Below are positions 53,082 through 62,411 of a DNA stretch of 64,000 nucleotides, piece after piece; position 1 is the stretch's first letter; the number at the start of each line of letters is the position of its first letter. The notes beneath the pieces were generated by a model. That model had not been told where the DNA came from, searched no databases, and was given only the letters and a program-made list of their open reading frames with translations. A program made the position numbers and the translations under genes. The stretch is from Dokdonella_A sp046347015. GTDB taxonomy: Bacteria; Pseudomonadota; Gammaproteobacteria; Xanthomonadales; Rhodanobacteraceae. The DNA is taken from positions 55,436 to 119,435 of the forward strand of contig JAXMHA010000007.1 in the NCBI GenBank assembly GCA_046347015.1, written 5' to 3'.

Positions 53082-55183
53082 TGCACGTGCATCGTTGCGG
53101 GTCGAGATGGCGCGTCGCGATCGGGGCGGTGACGTTGGCGCTCGCGGCGGCCGCGGTGGCACAAGCGCCGCAACCCGCTCCCGCACCTGCGCCGGCCGTG
53201 ACGAAGCCGGCGAATGACAACGGTACCCGCACGCTGAACCTCAAGGACGCCGACATCCAGGCCCTGATCGCGACGGTCAGCGAGATCACCGGCAAGAACT
53301 TCATTGTCGGCCCGAACGTGCAGGGCAAGGTCACCGTCGTCAGTTCGCGCCCGATGCGGCCCGACGAGATCTACGACGTGTTCCTGTCGGTGTTGCGCGT
53401 GCATGGCTACGCGGCGGTCCCGGCCGGCAGCATGGTGAAGATCGTGCCGGTCGCCGAGGCCGAGCAGAACGGTGGCGCGGCGGGCGGCAGCGTGGGTTCG
53501 CCCGACGACCTCGTCACCGAAGTCGTGCCGGTCAAGCACGTGTCGGCCGCCGAACTGGTGCCGATCCTGCGCCCGCTGCTGCCGGCGAGTGCGCAGATCC
53601 TGGCGCATCCGGCGTCGAACTCGCTGGTCGTCTCCGACCGCGCCGGCAATGTCCGCCGGTTGGTGGAAATCATCAAGCGCGTCGACACCAGTTCGGACGC
53701 CGAAGTCGAGGTCATTCCGCTGCGCCACGCGAACGCGGCCGAATTGGCACGCACGCTGACCGAGCTCGGCGAGGACAAGAGTGCGCCCGCGGGTACCGCG
53801 CCGCGGGTGTTCGCCGACAGCCGTACCAACTCGATCCTGCTGTCCGGCGCGAAAAATGCGCGTCTGCGGATGCGGGCATTGATCGCGCACCTCGACACGC
53901 CGCTCGACAATGGCGGCGCGACGCAGGTGATCTACCTGAATTACGCGAGCGCGAAGGAACTGGTGCCGATCCTGCAGAACGTCGCGGCGTCGCTGGCCGG
54001 CACCGTGACGCCGGGCGGCGCCAAGGGCAATGGCAGCGCGACGGGGGGAGGGGAGGGGAGCGGCTCGATCGCGACGATCCAGGCACACGAGGAAACCAAT
54101 TCGCTCATCATCAGCGCGCCACCGGCGATCTTCCGCTCGCTCGCGGCCGTGGTGCGCCGGCTCGATATCCGCCGCGCGCAGGTGCTGATCGAGGCCGTCG
54201 TCGCCGAAGTGTCCGCGCAGACGGCCTCCGAAATCGGCGTGCAGTGGCAGATGCCGCTCAACCAGGATGCGAACGGCGACTTCCGCCACAGCATCATCGG
54301 TGGCACCAATTTCACCGGCACGACGCCCGGCAACAACATCCTCGGCGCCGCGCAGAATCCGCTCGGCGTCGGCAACGGCTTCAACCTCGGCTACATCAAT
54401 GGCGCGATCAGGATCGGCGACCAGACGATCTTCCAGCTCGGCGCCCTGGTCACCGCGCTCAAGGGCGACGGCACGTCGAACATCCTGTCGACGCCGTCGG
54501 TGCTGACGCTCGACAACCACGAAGCCGAAATCAAGGTCGCGCAGGAAGTGCCGTTCCTGACCGGCCAGTACACGAACACGTCGACGACTGGCGGCACGAA
54601 CCTGCCGACCAACCCGTTCCAGACGATCGAGCGCAAGGACGTCGGCCTCGTGCTGAAGGTGACGCCGCACATCAACGAGGGCGACGAGGTGCGCCTCGAC
54701 ATCCACCAGGAAGTCTCGAACCTGCTGCCGCCGGTGCAGGGCGCGGTCGACCTCGTCACCAACAAGCGCGAGATCACGACCAGTGTGATGGTCGCCGACA
54801 ACTCGCTGCTCGTGCTCGGCGGCCTGCTCGACAACCAGCAGAAGGACAACGTGCAGAAGGTGCCGGGCCTCGGCGACATCCCGCTGATCGGCAACTTGTT
54901 CCGCTACCGCAGCAGCAGCCGGCAGAAGACCGACCTGATGGTGTTCCTGCATCCGCGCATCCTGCGCGATCCCTCGAGCGAGGCCGACGTGTCGAGCGAG
55001 AAGTACAACTACATGCGCACCGAGCAACTCGAGATGCGCCAGCAGGAGTGGCCGCTGACGCCCCCGACCGAGCGGCCGTTGCTGCCGGGGGTGCGCGATT
55101 TCCTCGCCAGTCCGTCGCTCGACGGCGCGCCGGATGCGGTCCCTGCGGCGAAGCCGCGATCCGGTCCGCCGCCGGGCCGTTGA
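53078..55183 (+). CDS. gspD: Type II secretion system secretin
   Basis: A 701-residue outer-membrane secretin. It has a signal peptide (VTLALAAAAVAQA), N0-N3 domains (LNLKDADIQALIATVSEITGK, VEVIPLRHANAAELARTL), a Gly/Ser-rich linker coded partly by a G-rich tract at 54042-54060, and the secretin channel (VPFLTGQYTNTS, KDVGLVLKVTPHINEGDEV, LVLGGLLDNQQKDNVQKVPGLGDIP). The ATG at 53078 overlaps the gspC stop. It would form the pore for folded exoproteins. Confidence 0.95.
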   Translation: MMHVHRCGSRWRVAIGAVTLALAAAAVAQAPQPAPAPAPAVTKPANDNGTRTLNLKDADIQALIATVSEITGKNFIVGPNVQGKVTVVSSRPMRPDEIYDVFLSVLRVHGYAAVPAGSMVKIVPVAEAEQNGGAAGGSVGSPDDLVTEVVPVKHVSAAELVPILRPLLPASAQILAHPASNSLVVSDRAGNVRRLVEIIKRVDTSSDAEVEVIPLRHANAAELARTLTELGEDKSAPAGTAPRVFADSRTNSILLSGAKNARLRMRALIAHLDTPLDNGGATQVIYLNYASAKELVPILQNVAASLAGTVTPGGAKGNGSATGGGEGSGSIATIQAHEETNSLIISAPPAIFRSLAAVVRRLDIRRAQVLIEAVVAEVSAQTASEIGVQWQMPLNQDANGDFRHSIIGGTNFTGTTPGNNILGAAQNPLGVGNGFNLGYINGAIRIGDQTIFQLGALVTALKGDGTSNILSTPSVLTLDNHEAEIKVAQEVPFLTGQYTNTSTTGGTNLPTNPFQTIERKDVGLVLKVTPHINEGDEVRLDIHQEVSNLLPPVQGAVDLVTNKREITTSVMVADNSLLVLGGLLDNQQKDNVQKVPGLGDIPLIGNLFRYRSSSRQKTDLMVFLHPRILRDPSSEADVSSEKYNYMRTEQLEMRQQEWPLTPPTERPLLPGVRDFLASPSLDGAPDAVPAAKPRSGPPPGR

Positions 55184-55206
55184 GCGGGCGGTTCCCGGAT
55201 GCCGCG

Positions 55207-56685
55207 ATGAGCGACGCCACGCCCGCCCGTCCGGGATTCGGCTTCGCGCGCCGCCACGGCGTCGCGTTGACCGGCTGGCGCGACGGCGAGGCCGAGATCG
55301 CGTTCCGTCCCGGCGTCCGGCCCGAGGTTCTCGCCGAACTGCGCCGCCATTTCGGTGCGCGGCTGCGCCTCAGTCCCTGTCCGGATGGCGAATTCGAACC
55401 GCTGCTGCGCCGGTTGTACGAGCATGGGGATCACGCCAGCACGATGGCCTCGGAGCTCGATGCGTCGACCGACCTCGCGACGATCGCCGAAGAGTTGCCT
55501 GAGCCCGAAGACCTGCTGGAAAGCGACGATGACGCGCCGATCATCCGCCTGTTGAACGCGCTGCTGGCCGAAGCCGTCAAGGATGGCGCCTCGGACATCC
55601 ATGTCGAACCGTTCGAGAACCGGCTGGTGGTGCGTTTCCGGATCGACGGCGTGCTGCGCGAAGTGCTGAGTCCGCGCAAGGCGATCGCGGCGGCGGTCGT
55701 CAGCCGCATCAAGGTGATGGCGCGGCTCGACATTGCCGAGAAGCGGCTGCCGCAAGATGGGCGCATCGGACTGCGCGTCGCCGGCCGCGCGGTCGACGTC
55801 CGCGTGTCGACGATCCCGGCGAGCCATGGCGAGCGCGTCGTGCTGCGCCTGCTCGACAAGCAGGCGGGCCAACTGGACCTTGCCGGGCTCGGCATGGACG
55901 CGGCGGCACGCCAGCGGCTCGAGGACCTGATCGCACGCCCGCACGGCATCTTCCTCGTGACCGGTCCGACCGGCTCGGGCAAGACGACGACGCTGTACGC
56001 CGCGCTGCTGGCGCTGAACGATGCTTCGCGCAACATCATGACCGTCGAGGATCCGATCGAGTACTACATCGACGGCGTCGGTCAGACGCAGGTCAACACG
56101 CGCGTCGACATGACGTTCGCGCGCGGGTTGCGCGCGATCCTGCGCCAGGACCCGGACGTCGTCATGGTCGGCGAGATCCGCGATGCGGAAACGGCCGCGA
56201 TCGCGGTGCAGGCGTCGCTGACGGGACACCTCGTGCTGTCGACGCTGCACACCAATTCGGCGGTCGGCGCCGTGACGCGCCTGCGCGACATGGGCGTCGA
56301 ACCGTTCCTGCTGTCGTCCTCGCTGATCGGCGTCGCGGCACAGCGCCTCGTCCGCGTGCTCGACCCGGCGCAGCGTGAAGGCTATCCCGCGACTCCCGCC
56401 GAACTCGCCGCGTTCGGCCGTCCGGCGGACACGACCGCAACGCTGTTCCGGCCTCGCGACGACGGCGCCGGGCGCTTCGCCGGTTACCGCGGCCGCACCG
56501 GCATCTACGAAGTCATTGCCGTCGACGATGCGATGCGGCAGATGATCCATGCCAGTGCCGGTGAAGGCGAACTCGAACACCACGCGCGCGCGCACGCGGA
56601 AAGCATCCTCGACGATGGTTGGCGGAAATGCGTCGCCGGCATCACGTCGAGCGGCGAAGTACTGCGGGTAACGCGCGAGGCCTAG
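55207..56685 (+). CDS. gspE: Type II secretion system ATPase, tetra-cysteine motif missing
   Basis: A 492-residue cytoplasmic ATPase. Motifs seen: Walker A GPTGSGKTTT (about 253-262), IMTVEDPIEYYIDGV, RAILRQDPDVVMVGEIRD and TLHTNSAVGAVTRL. The zinc-binding tetra-cysteine module usual in GspE is absent: the region between RLVRVLDPAQREGYP and GYRGRTGIYE has no cysteines. The ATG at 55207 is 23 bp after gspD. gspF is not next; alkA lies between on the other strand. Confidence 0.93.
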   Translation: MSDATPARPGFGFARRHGVALTGWRDGEAEIAFRPGVRPEVLAELRRHFGARLRLSPCPDGEFEPLLRRLYEHGDHASTMASELDASTDLATIAEELPEPEDLLESDDDAPIIRLLNALLAEAVKDGASDIHVEPFENRLVVRFRIDGVLREVLSPRKAIAAAVVSRIKVMARLDIAEKRLPQDGRIGLRVAGRAVDVRVSTIPASHGERVVLRLLDKQAGQLDLAGLGMDAAARQRLEDLIARPHGIFLVTGPTGSGKTTTLYAALLALNDASRNIMTVEDPIEYYIDGVGQTQVNTRVDMTFARGLRAILRQDPDVVMVGEIRDAETAAIAVQASLTGHLVLSTLHTNSAVGAVTRLRDMGVEPFLLSSSLIGVAAQRLVRVLDPAQREGYPATPAELAAFGRPADTTATLFRPRDDGAGRFAGYRGRTGIYEVIAVDDAMRQMIHASAGEGELEHHARAHAESILDDGWRKCVAGITSSGEVLRVTREA

Positions 56686-56724
56686 CCGATCTCGCGATAC
56701 TCGCGTGCCCCGGCTGCGCCGCCG

Positions 56725-57696
56725 TCACTGGTCCGCGCTCGATCCGGATGCCCACAGGTACGCGGCAGCGAGCGCGCGCCACGGCGTGTAACGCGCGAGG
56801 ACGTTCCGCGTTTCGGCGACGTCGACCGGCTGGTCACGACCGAGCCGCGCCTGCAGCGCGCGGCGCACCGCGAGGTCGCCTTCGAGCGATCCGTCGAGCC
56901 AGCCATAGCCGCGCAGCAGCGTGTAGTCGACGGTCCACGGGCCTACTCCCGGTACCGCGACAAGGGTCGCGCGCATTCGCTCGACCGGCAGGTCGACGGT
57001 CCACGCGTCGAGCGGGATCTCACCACCGGCGACCGACCGCGCCAGGTGTGCCGCCGTACGGGCCTTCGTGCGCGAATAGCCGGCTGCGTGCAGCTGCGGC
57101 TCCGAAACGGCAGCCAGCGCCGCGGCGTCGGGATGGCAGGCTAGCCCCGAGTGGTGGACGATTCCGGCGGCGGCAATCATCCTCCGCCGCAGCGCGATCG
57201 CCGCGCGAACGCTGATCTGCTGCCCGGTGACCGCCCACACCAGCGCTTCGAACGGCGTTGCCGTCACCGCGACGCGCAGGCCGCGAAACCGCGTCAGCAC
57301 CGGCCCGAGCAACGGGTCATGCCGGAACGTGCGCGCGAAGGCTTCGATCGGTTGGTCGAGTGCCAGCATGCGCCGCGCGAGGCGCGCGAGCTTCGCGTCC
57401 GCCCCGGGCTCGGCGGGACCGTCGATGTCGAGCATCGCGGTCGCGCGGCGGGTATCGAGCTGCAGGGTCAGCACGGCCGGGGCACCGTTCCAGACCAGAC
57501 CTTTGGTGATCGAACGGCCTTCGACCCGCTCGGAAAACCCTTCCGGATCGCGGCGGTGGTAGGCGAGGATCTCCTGCGCGCGATACCGCGCCGGCAATTC
57601 GAGCGCGCTCGTGACACGAGTGCCCCGGCGACGTGGCTGGCCGGCAGGCACTCGTGGCGCGGGTGCCCGGGAGCGTGCGGTTGGGTCGAAGGCCAT
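56725..57696 (-). CDS. alkA: DNA-3-methyladenine glycosylase II (AlkA type)
   Basis: A 323-residue HhH-GPD base-excision enzyme. It carries the domain WAVTGQQISVRAAIAL, the hairpin region VAVPGVGPWTVDYTLLRG with the catalytic Asp in LEGDLAVRRAL, and WRALAAAYLWAS at the end. The N-terminal part (LELPARYRAQEILAYH) fits the AlkA N domain. The ATG at 57696 is chosen; the much longer frame upstream overlaps gspF on the other strand and is a shadow. It sits between gspE and gspF in the opposite direction. Confidence 0.9.
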   Translation of the reverse strand: MAFDPTARSRAPAPRVPAGQPRRRGTRVTSALELPARYRAQEILAYHRRDPEGFSERVEGRSITKGLVWNGAPAVLTLQLDTRRATAMLDIDGPAEPGADAKLARLARRMLALDQPIEAFARTFRHDPLLGPVLTRFRGLRVAVTATPFEALVWAVTGQQISVRAAIALRRRMIAAAGIVHHSGLACHPDAAALAAVSEPQLHAAGYSRTKARTAAHLARSVAGGEIPLDAWTVDLPVERMRATLVAVPGVGPWTVDYTLLRGYGWLDGSLEGDLAVRRALQARLGRDQPVDVAETRNVLARYTPWRALAAAYLWASGSSADQ

Positions 57697-57771
57697 CGGA
57701 TCGATCGCGGCAGTTGCAGACAAGAGGCGTCCGGCTGGCGACAATGATGCATCGCGGCCTCCGTTGCCACC

Positions 57772-58986
57772 ATGCCCGCCTTCGCGTACCAGGCGCTCGA
57801 TCGGAACGGCAAGACCCTGCGCGGCGTCGTGCAGGGCGACACCGCTCGCTCGGTCCGCGGCACGCTGCGCGAGCAGGGCCTGAATCCGCTCGCGGTCGAG
57901 GAAGTGCATGATGCCGGTGGCGCCCGCAGGACGTTCGGCTGGCGGAGTCGAGGAGCGCGGCAGGGGCAGATTGCGCTGCTGACGCGCCAGCTCGCGACGC
58001 TGGTCGGCGCGGGCCTGCCGATCGACGAATCGCTCGATGCACTGACCGAGCAGGCGGCCGGCGAGCGCCAGCGCGCGCAACTCCTGACCCTGCGCTCGCG
58101 CGTGATGGAAGGCGCGAGCCTCGCGCAGGCGATGGGCGATTTCCCGGCGACGTTCGGCGAGACCTACCGTGCGTCGGTCGCCGCCGGCGAGCAGTCCGGC
58201 CGGCTCGACAACGTGCTCGAGCGCCTGGCCGACCATGCCGAGGCGGGCGACGCGTTGCGCCAGCGCATCTTTGCCGCGCTGGCGTATCCCGTATTGCTGG
58301 CCGTGGTCGCACTCCTCGTCGTCGCCGGCCTCCTGACCTACGTCGTGCCGCAGATCGTTGACGTGTTCGTGAACCTGCATCAATCGCTGCCGTGGCCGAC
58401 GCGCGCGCTGATGGCACTGTCGTCCTTCGTGCACCACTGGGGCTGGCTGCTGGTCGTCGTTGCCGCCGTGATCGTTGTCGCCACCACCATTGCGCCGCGC
58501 AATGACGCGATCCGGATCGCCTGGCAGCGACGCGTGTTGCGGCTGCCGCTCGCGGGGCGCCTCGTGCGGGCCGCGAACACCGCGCGCGCGACGCGCACGC
58601 TGGCGATGCTGGCGTCGAGTGCGGTGCCGCTGCTCGACGCGCTGGGCATTGCCGCCGGCGTCGTGCCGAACCTGCCGATGCGCGAGGCATTGCGCGGCGC
58701 GGCGGCGAAGGTGCGCGAAGGCGGTTCGTTTTCGCGCGCGCTGGCGGACAGCGGACAGTTCCCGCCGGTGGCGCTGCGGTTGATCGCGAGCGGCGAGCGT
58801 GCCGGCGAACTGCCGCGGATGCTGGAGCAGGCCGCGCGCCAGCAGCAGCGTGAACTCGACCGCTGGCTCGACGTGATCGGCTCGATGCTGGCGCCGGCGG
58901 TGATCCTGCTGGTCGGCGCGATGGTGCTGTTCATCGTGCTGGCAATCCTGCTGCCGATCTTCGACCTCAACCGGCTCGTGAAGTGA
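57772..58986 (+). CDS. gspF: Type II secretion system inner-membrane protein F
   Basis: A 404-residue platform protein with the twin GspF domains, three to four membrane helices (LLAVVALLVVAGLLTYVVPQI, LVVVAAVIVVATTIAP, VILLVGAMVLFIVLAILLP), and motifs FAYQALDRNGKTLRG and RQLATLVGAGLPIDESLDAL. The ATG at 57772 is the natural start. No pseudopilin gene (gspG onward) follows; ftsE does. Confidence 0.94.
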   Translation: MPAFAYQALDRNGKTLRGVVQGDTARSVRGTLREQGLNPLAVEEVHDAGGARRTFGWRSRGARQGQIALLTRQLATLVGAGLPIDESLDALTEQAAGERQRAQLLTLRSRVMEGASLAQAMGDFPATFGETYRASVAAGEQSGRLDNVLERLADHAEAGDALRQRIFAALAYPVLLAVVALLVVAGLLTYVVPQIVDVFVNLHQSLPWPTRALMALSSFVHHWGWLLVVVAAVIVVATTIAPRNDAIRIAWQRRVLRLPLAGRLVRAANTARATRTLAMLASSAVPLLDALGIAAGVVPNLPMREALRGAAAKVREGGSFSRALADSGQFPPVALRLIASGERAGELPRMLEQAARQQQRELDRWLDVIGSMLAPAVILLVGAMVLFIVLAILLPIFDLNRLVK

Positions 58987-59020
58987 ACGCCGTCGCCGCC
59001 ACCCGCCGCAGGTCCGGCCG

Positions 59021-59695
59021 ATGATCCGCTTCGAGCAGGTCAGCAAACGCTACGCGGCCCGGCACGAAGCCTTGCAGGAAGTCAGCTTCGACATCGACGC
59101 CGGCGAAATGGTGTTCGTGACCGGGCATTCCGGCGCCGGCAAGAGCACGCTGCTGAAGCTGATCGGCATGCTCGAGCGTGCGACGCGCGGCCGCATCACC
59201 GTCGCCGGCGAACGCATCGATGGCGCGCGCCGGCGCGCCGTGCCGCGGCTGCGGCGCAAGCTCGGGATCGTGTTCCAGGACCACCGCCTGCTGATGGACC
59301 GCAGCGTGTTCGACAATGTCGCGCTGCCGCTGGTCATCGCCGGCAATGGACACGCGGAAACCGGCCGGCGCGTGCGCGCGGCCCTCGACAAGGTTGGGCT
59401 GCTCGACAAGGAGCGCGTGCAGCCCGCGAGCCTGTCGGCCGGCGAGCAGCAGCGCATCGGCATCGCCCGTGCGATCGTCGGCAAGCCGCCGGTCATCATC
59501 GCCGACGAACCGACGGGCAACCTCGACCCGCAACTGTCGATCGAAGTGATGGGCCTGTTCGCGGAGTTCGGCGCGGTCGGCACGACGGTGCTGGTCGCGA
59601 GCCACGACTTGCCGTTGATCAAGCGCATGCGCAAACGCGTGCTGGTGCTCGACCACGGGCACCTGATCGACGACTTCCGCCCGGAGCCGGCCTGA
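59021..59695 (+). CDS. ftsE: Cell-division ABC transporter ATP-binding protein FtsE
   Basis: A 224-residue ABC ATPase that pairs with FtsX at the septum to control peptidoglycan hydrolases. Walker A GHSGAGKST (35-43), signature LSAGEQQR (138-145; a common variant of LSGGQ), Walker B with DEPTGN (162-167) and the His in SHD. The ATG at 59021 is 34 bp after gspF and the gene is three bases before ftsX. Confidence 0.95.
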   Translation: MIRFEQVSKRYAARHEALQEVSFDIDAGEMVFVTGHSGAGKSTLLKLIGMLERATRGRITVAGERIDGARRRAVPRLRRKLGIVFQDHRLLMDRSVFDNVALPLVIAGNGHAETGRRVRAALDKVGLLDKERVQPASLSAGEQQRIGIARAIVGKPPVIIADEPTGNLDPQLSIEVMGLFAEFGAVGTTVLVASHDLPLIKRMRKRVLVLDHGHLIDDFRPEPA

Positions 59696-59698
59696 GCG

Positions 59699-60691
59699 AT
59701 GGCGTTCCGGAAGCCCGGTCGAACCACGCAGGGAACCGCGGTGCCGCGGCTGCCGAAACCGCCGCGACCGACCGTCGGCCAGCGCATCTCGACGTGGCGC
59801 CGGCACGTCCGCTACGGCGCACACGCGAGCTTCGCGCGGCTCGCCGCACGCCCGCTCTCGACGGCGTTGACCGCGCTCGTGATCGGTCTCGCGCTGGCGT
59901 TGCCGGCGCTGTTCCAGGTTGGCCTCGACAATGCGCGCGGCTGGGCGGCGGGCCTCGGCGAAGCCCGCGACGTGACGGTGTTCCTGAAGGCGGACATCGA
60001 TGCGGCAGGCGCCGCCGCGATCGCGGCGGCGGTCGGCAAGCGCGCCGATGTCGACGGCGTGCGCATCCGTACGCCGGCGGATGGACTTGCCGAGCTCCGC
60101 AAGCTCTCCGGCTTCGGCGCGGCGCTCGACGCGCTCGGCGCGAATCCGTTGCCGAGCATCCTCGTCGTCACGCCGAAGGCGGTGCCCGCGCGCGGCGATC
60201 CGCCGCTGGTCGCCGAGTTGCGGTCCGACCGGCGCGTCGATTTCGTGCAATACGATGCCGAGTTGCGGCAGCGCGTTTCCGCTATCCTCGGGCTCGGCGA
60301 GCGGACCGCGCTGGTGCTCGCCGCGCTGCTCGCCATCGCCACGCTGCTGATCGTCGGCAATACCGTGCGCGCGGACATCCAGGGATGCGAACAGGAGATC
60401 TCGGTGATGCGTCTCGTTGGTGCGGGCGGGGCTTTCGTGCGGCGCCCGTTCTTGTTCGCCGGCGCGTGGTACGGCCTCGCTGGCGGTGTGCTCGCGGTCG
60501 GCTTCGTGCTCGCGATCGAGTTCGCACTGCGCGAGCCACTCGGACGCCTTGCCGACGGCTGGTCGGGCTTGCCGCTGCGCGGACTCGGCGTGATCGAGGC
60601 GCTGGTCGTCATCGCGGCGGGTGTCGTCCTCGGCTGGTGCGGCGCGTTCCTCGCCGCGAGTTCATACGGCCGCCGGGCGGGACGCGCATGA
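59699..60691 (+). CDS. ftsX: Cell-division membrane protein FtsX
   Basis: A 330-residue FtsX. It has a cytoplasmic N terminus, a first helix (ALTALVIGLALALPALFQVGL), an extracellular domain with VTVFLKADIDAAG and RVDFVQYDAELRQR, then three helices with the FtsX/permease signature NTVRADIQGCEQEISVMRLVGAGGAFVRRPFL. The ATG at 59699 follows ftsE; the stop overlaps the dual-receiver gene. Confidence 0.95.
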   Translation: MAFRKPGRTTQGTAVPRLPKPPRPTVGQRISTWRRHVRYGAHASFARLAARPLSTALTALVIGLALALPALFQVGLDNARGWAAGLGEARDVTVFLKADIDAAGAAAIAAAVGKRADVDGVRIRTPADGLAELRKLSGFGAALDALGANPLPSILVVTPKAVPARGDPPLVAELRSDRRVDFVQYDAELRQRVSAILGLGERTALVLAALLAIATLLIVGNTVRADIQGCEQEISVMRLVGAGGAFVRRPFLFAGAWYGLAGGVLAVGFVLAIEFALREPLGRLADGWSGLPLRGLGVIEALVVIAAGVVLGWCGAFLAASSYGRRAGRA

Positions 60692-61536
60692 TGACCGGCG
60701 CATCCCGGGCCGAACGCGGCGCGGCGGAGACCGGCGCGCCGCGGGTCGTCGTCGTCGACGCGTCGCGCGCGGTGCGGATGATCATCGCGCGGTTGTTGCG
60801 CGCCGAGATTCCCGACTGCATCGTGTTCGAATGCGAGAGCGCCGCCGCGGCCGAACGCGTGCTCGACGACGGCGAAGTCGATCTCGTCACCACGGCGTTG
60901 CAGTTGCCGGATGTCGACGGGCGCGAGTTGGCCCGCCGCGTGCGTGCCCGCCCCGGCGCGGCGCGGATGCCGGTCATCGTCGTCTCCGGCAGCGTCGAGG
61001 AAACGCTCGCGAACGAGCCGATGCCGGCCGACGTCACCGACTACTTCGACAAGGGCGAGGGCGCTGCGGCGCTTGCCGAATTCATCCGTGGTTACCTGCA
61101 TCCGCCAACCGCCGCGCAGGGCACGGTGCTGTATGTCGAGGACAGCCGCGTCGTGTCGGCGGCAACGACCCGGCTGCTCGAGCGGTACGGCCTGACCGTC
61201 CGCCACGTCACCAGCGTCGAGGGTGCGCTCGAACTCCTCGCCGACATCGATTCGGATGCGCGGCCCGTCGACATCGTGCTGACCGACCTGAGCCTCAAGG
61301 GCGAGCTTGGTGGCGCGGACCTGCTGGAAACGATTCGCATCGACATGGGTCTCGGCCGGCATGACCTGCCGGTGCTCGTGATGACGGGAGACGAGAATCC
61401 GAAAAGCCAGGCGGCGCTGCTGCGCGCCGGCGCGAATGACCTGGTGCACAAGCCAGTCGAGGAACGACTGCTCGCGACCAAGCTGATTTACCAATTGCGC
61501 GTGGCCCAGCGCCAGCGTGATCGCGGCCGGGAATGA
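60688..61536 (+). CDS. Dual receiver-domain response regulator
   Basis: A 282-residue protein of two CheY-like receiver domains and no output domain. In the first (about 18-135) the phospho-acceptor position reads LVTTALQLPD, so Asp is replaced (Ala70), while Asp24 and Lys122 remain; it is probably a pseudo-receiver. The second (about 146-275) has Glu151/Asp152, acceptor Asp200 in VLTDLSLKG, the Thr of VMTGD and the Lys of LVHKPVEE. The ATG at 60688 overlaps the ftsX stop. Function unknown; it may pass phosphate in a relay. Confidence 0.8.
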   Translation: MMTGASRAERGAAETGAPRVVVVDASRAVRMIIARLLRAEIPDCIVFECESAAAAERVLDDGEVDLVTTALQLPDVDGRELARRVRARPGAARMPVIVVSGSVEETLANEPMPADVTDYFDKGEGAAALAEFIRGYLHPPTAAQGTVLYVEDSRVVSAATTRLLERYGLTVRHVTSVEGALELLADIDSDARPVDIVLTDLSLKGELGGADLLETIRIDMGLGRHDLPVLVMTGDENPKSQAALLRAGANDLVHKPVEERLLATKLIYQLRVAQRQRDRGRE

Positions 61537-62273
61537 GCGAGTCGGGACGGGTCCGCCTCGAGGCGTCGTGGCTGGCGCAAATCGGCGATCAGTTCGACAC
61601 GCCGCGCATGCAGGCGCTGTCGCGTTTCCTGCGCGACGAGAAGCGGGCCGGGAAGGTCGTTTATCCGCCGGGCCCGTCGATCTTCGCGGCGCTCGATGCG
61701 ACGCCGTTCGAGTCCGTCGCCGTCGTCATCCTCGGCCAGGATCCGTACCACGGCCCGGGACAGGCGCATGGGCTGTGCTTTTCGGTGTTGCCGGGCGTGC
61801 CGGTGCCGCCGTCGCTCGACAACATCTTTGCCGAGCTGACCCGCGACATCGGAGTGCCGCGTCCTGACCACGGTTGCCTCACGCCTTGGGCGCGGCGCGG
61901 CGTGCTGCTGCTGAACGCCGTGCTGACGGTCGAGCGTGGCATCGCGGGGTCGCACCAGGGCAAGGGCTGGGAGGAGTTCACCGACGCGTGCGTCGATGCA
62001 TTGAACCGCAAGCGCGAGCACCTCGTGTTCCTGCTCTGGGGCAGCTACGCGCAGGCGAAGGGCCGGCTGATCGACCGCCAGCGGCACCTGGTTCTCAAGG
62101 CGCCGCACCCGTCGCCGTTGTCGGCGCATCGCGGGTTCATCGGCTGCGGGCATTTCTCCCGTGCGAACGGATATCTGCGGGATCGTGGCCGCCAGCCCAT
62201 CGACTGGCGACTGCCGCCCCGGGCCGAGCTCGACACTCCGGAGGCTCGACCAACCGGCCATACAAGTGACTGA
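61533..62273 (+). CDS. ung: Uracil-DNA glycosylase
   Basis: A 246-residue family 1 uracil-DNA glycosylase. The water-activating motif is GQDPYHG (68-74), LLNAVLTVE is present, and the DNA-intercalating loop is HPSPLSAHRGF (192-202). The ATG at 61533 overlaps the stop of the dual-receiver gene. It removes uracil from DNA in base excision repair. Confidence 0.95.
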   Translation: MSESGRVRLEASWLAQIGDQFDTPRMQALSRFLRDEKRAGKVVYPPGPSIFAALDATPFESVAVVILGQDPYHGPGQAHGLCFSVLPGVPVPPSLDNIFAELTRDIGVPRPDHGCLTPWARRGVLLLNAVLTVERGIAGSHQGKGWEEFTDACVDALNRKREHLVFLLWGSYAQAKGRLIDRQRHLVLKAPHPSPLSAHRGFIGCGHFSRANGYLRDRGRQPIDWRLPPRAELDTPEARPTGHTSD

Positions 62274-62383
62274 ATGGATTGGAGTTTGTCGACTTGGCCC
62301 CGAGGCCGGCGAACGGCTCCTAGCGTGCAAAGCCTGGCGAATGAGAGTACTATACCCCGCAGTTCAGTTTTTCTTCCGGTTGC

Positions 62384-62411
62384 GGAACTCTTGCGTACTT
62401 TGGCACTCTCA
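62384..62411 (+). promoter_or_regulatory. Candidate sigma-E-type promoter of rpoH
   Basis: GGAACTC at 62384-62390, a 16-base spacer and TCTCA at 62407-62411 resemble the extracytoplasmic sigma-E promoter (GGAACTT ... TCTGA). E. coli rpoH also has a sigma-E promoter. The predicted start lies within the CIRCE-like repeat. No strong sigma-70 pair was assigned. Confidence 0.45.

Noticed and set aside
54042..54060. G-rich tract in gspD as a G-quadruplex or slippage switch
   Set aside because: It codes in frame for a Gly/Ser linker and has only three clear G-runs close together; no evidence for a switch.
57697..59046. Long N-terminal extension of alkA
   Set aside because: It overlaps gspF on the other strand, which has full family motifs; the extension is low-complexity.
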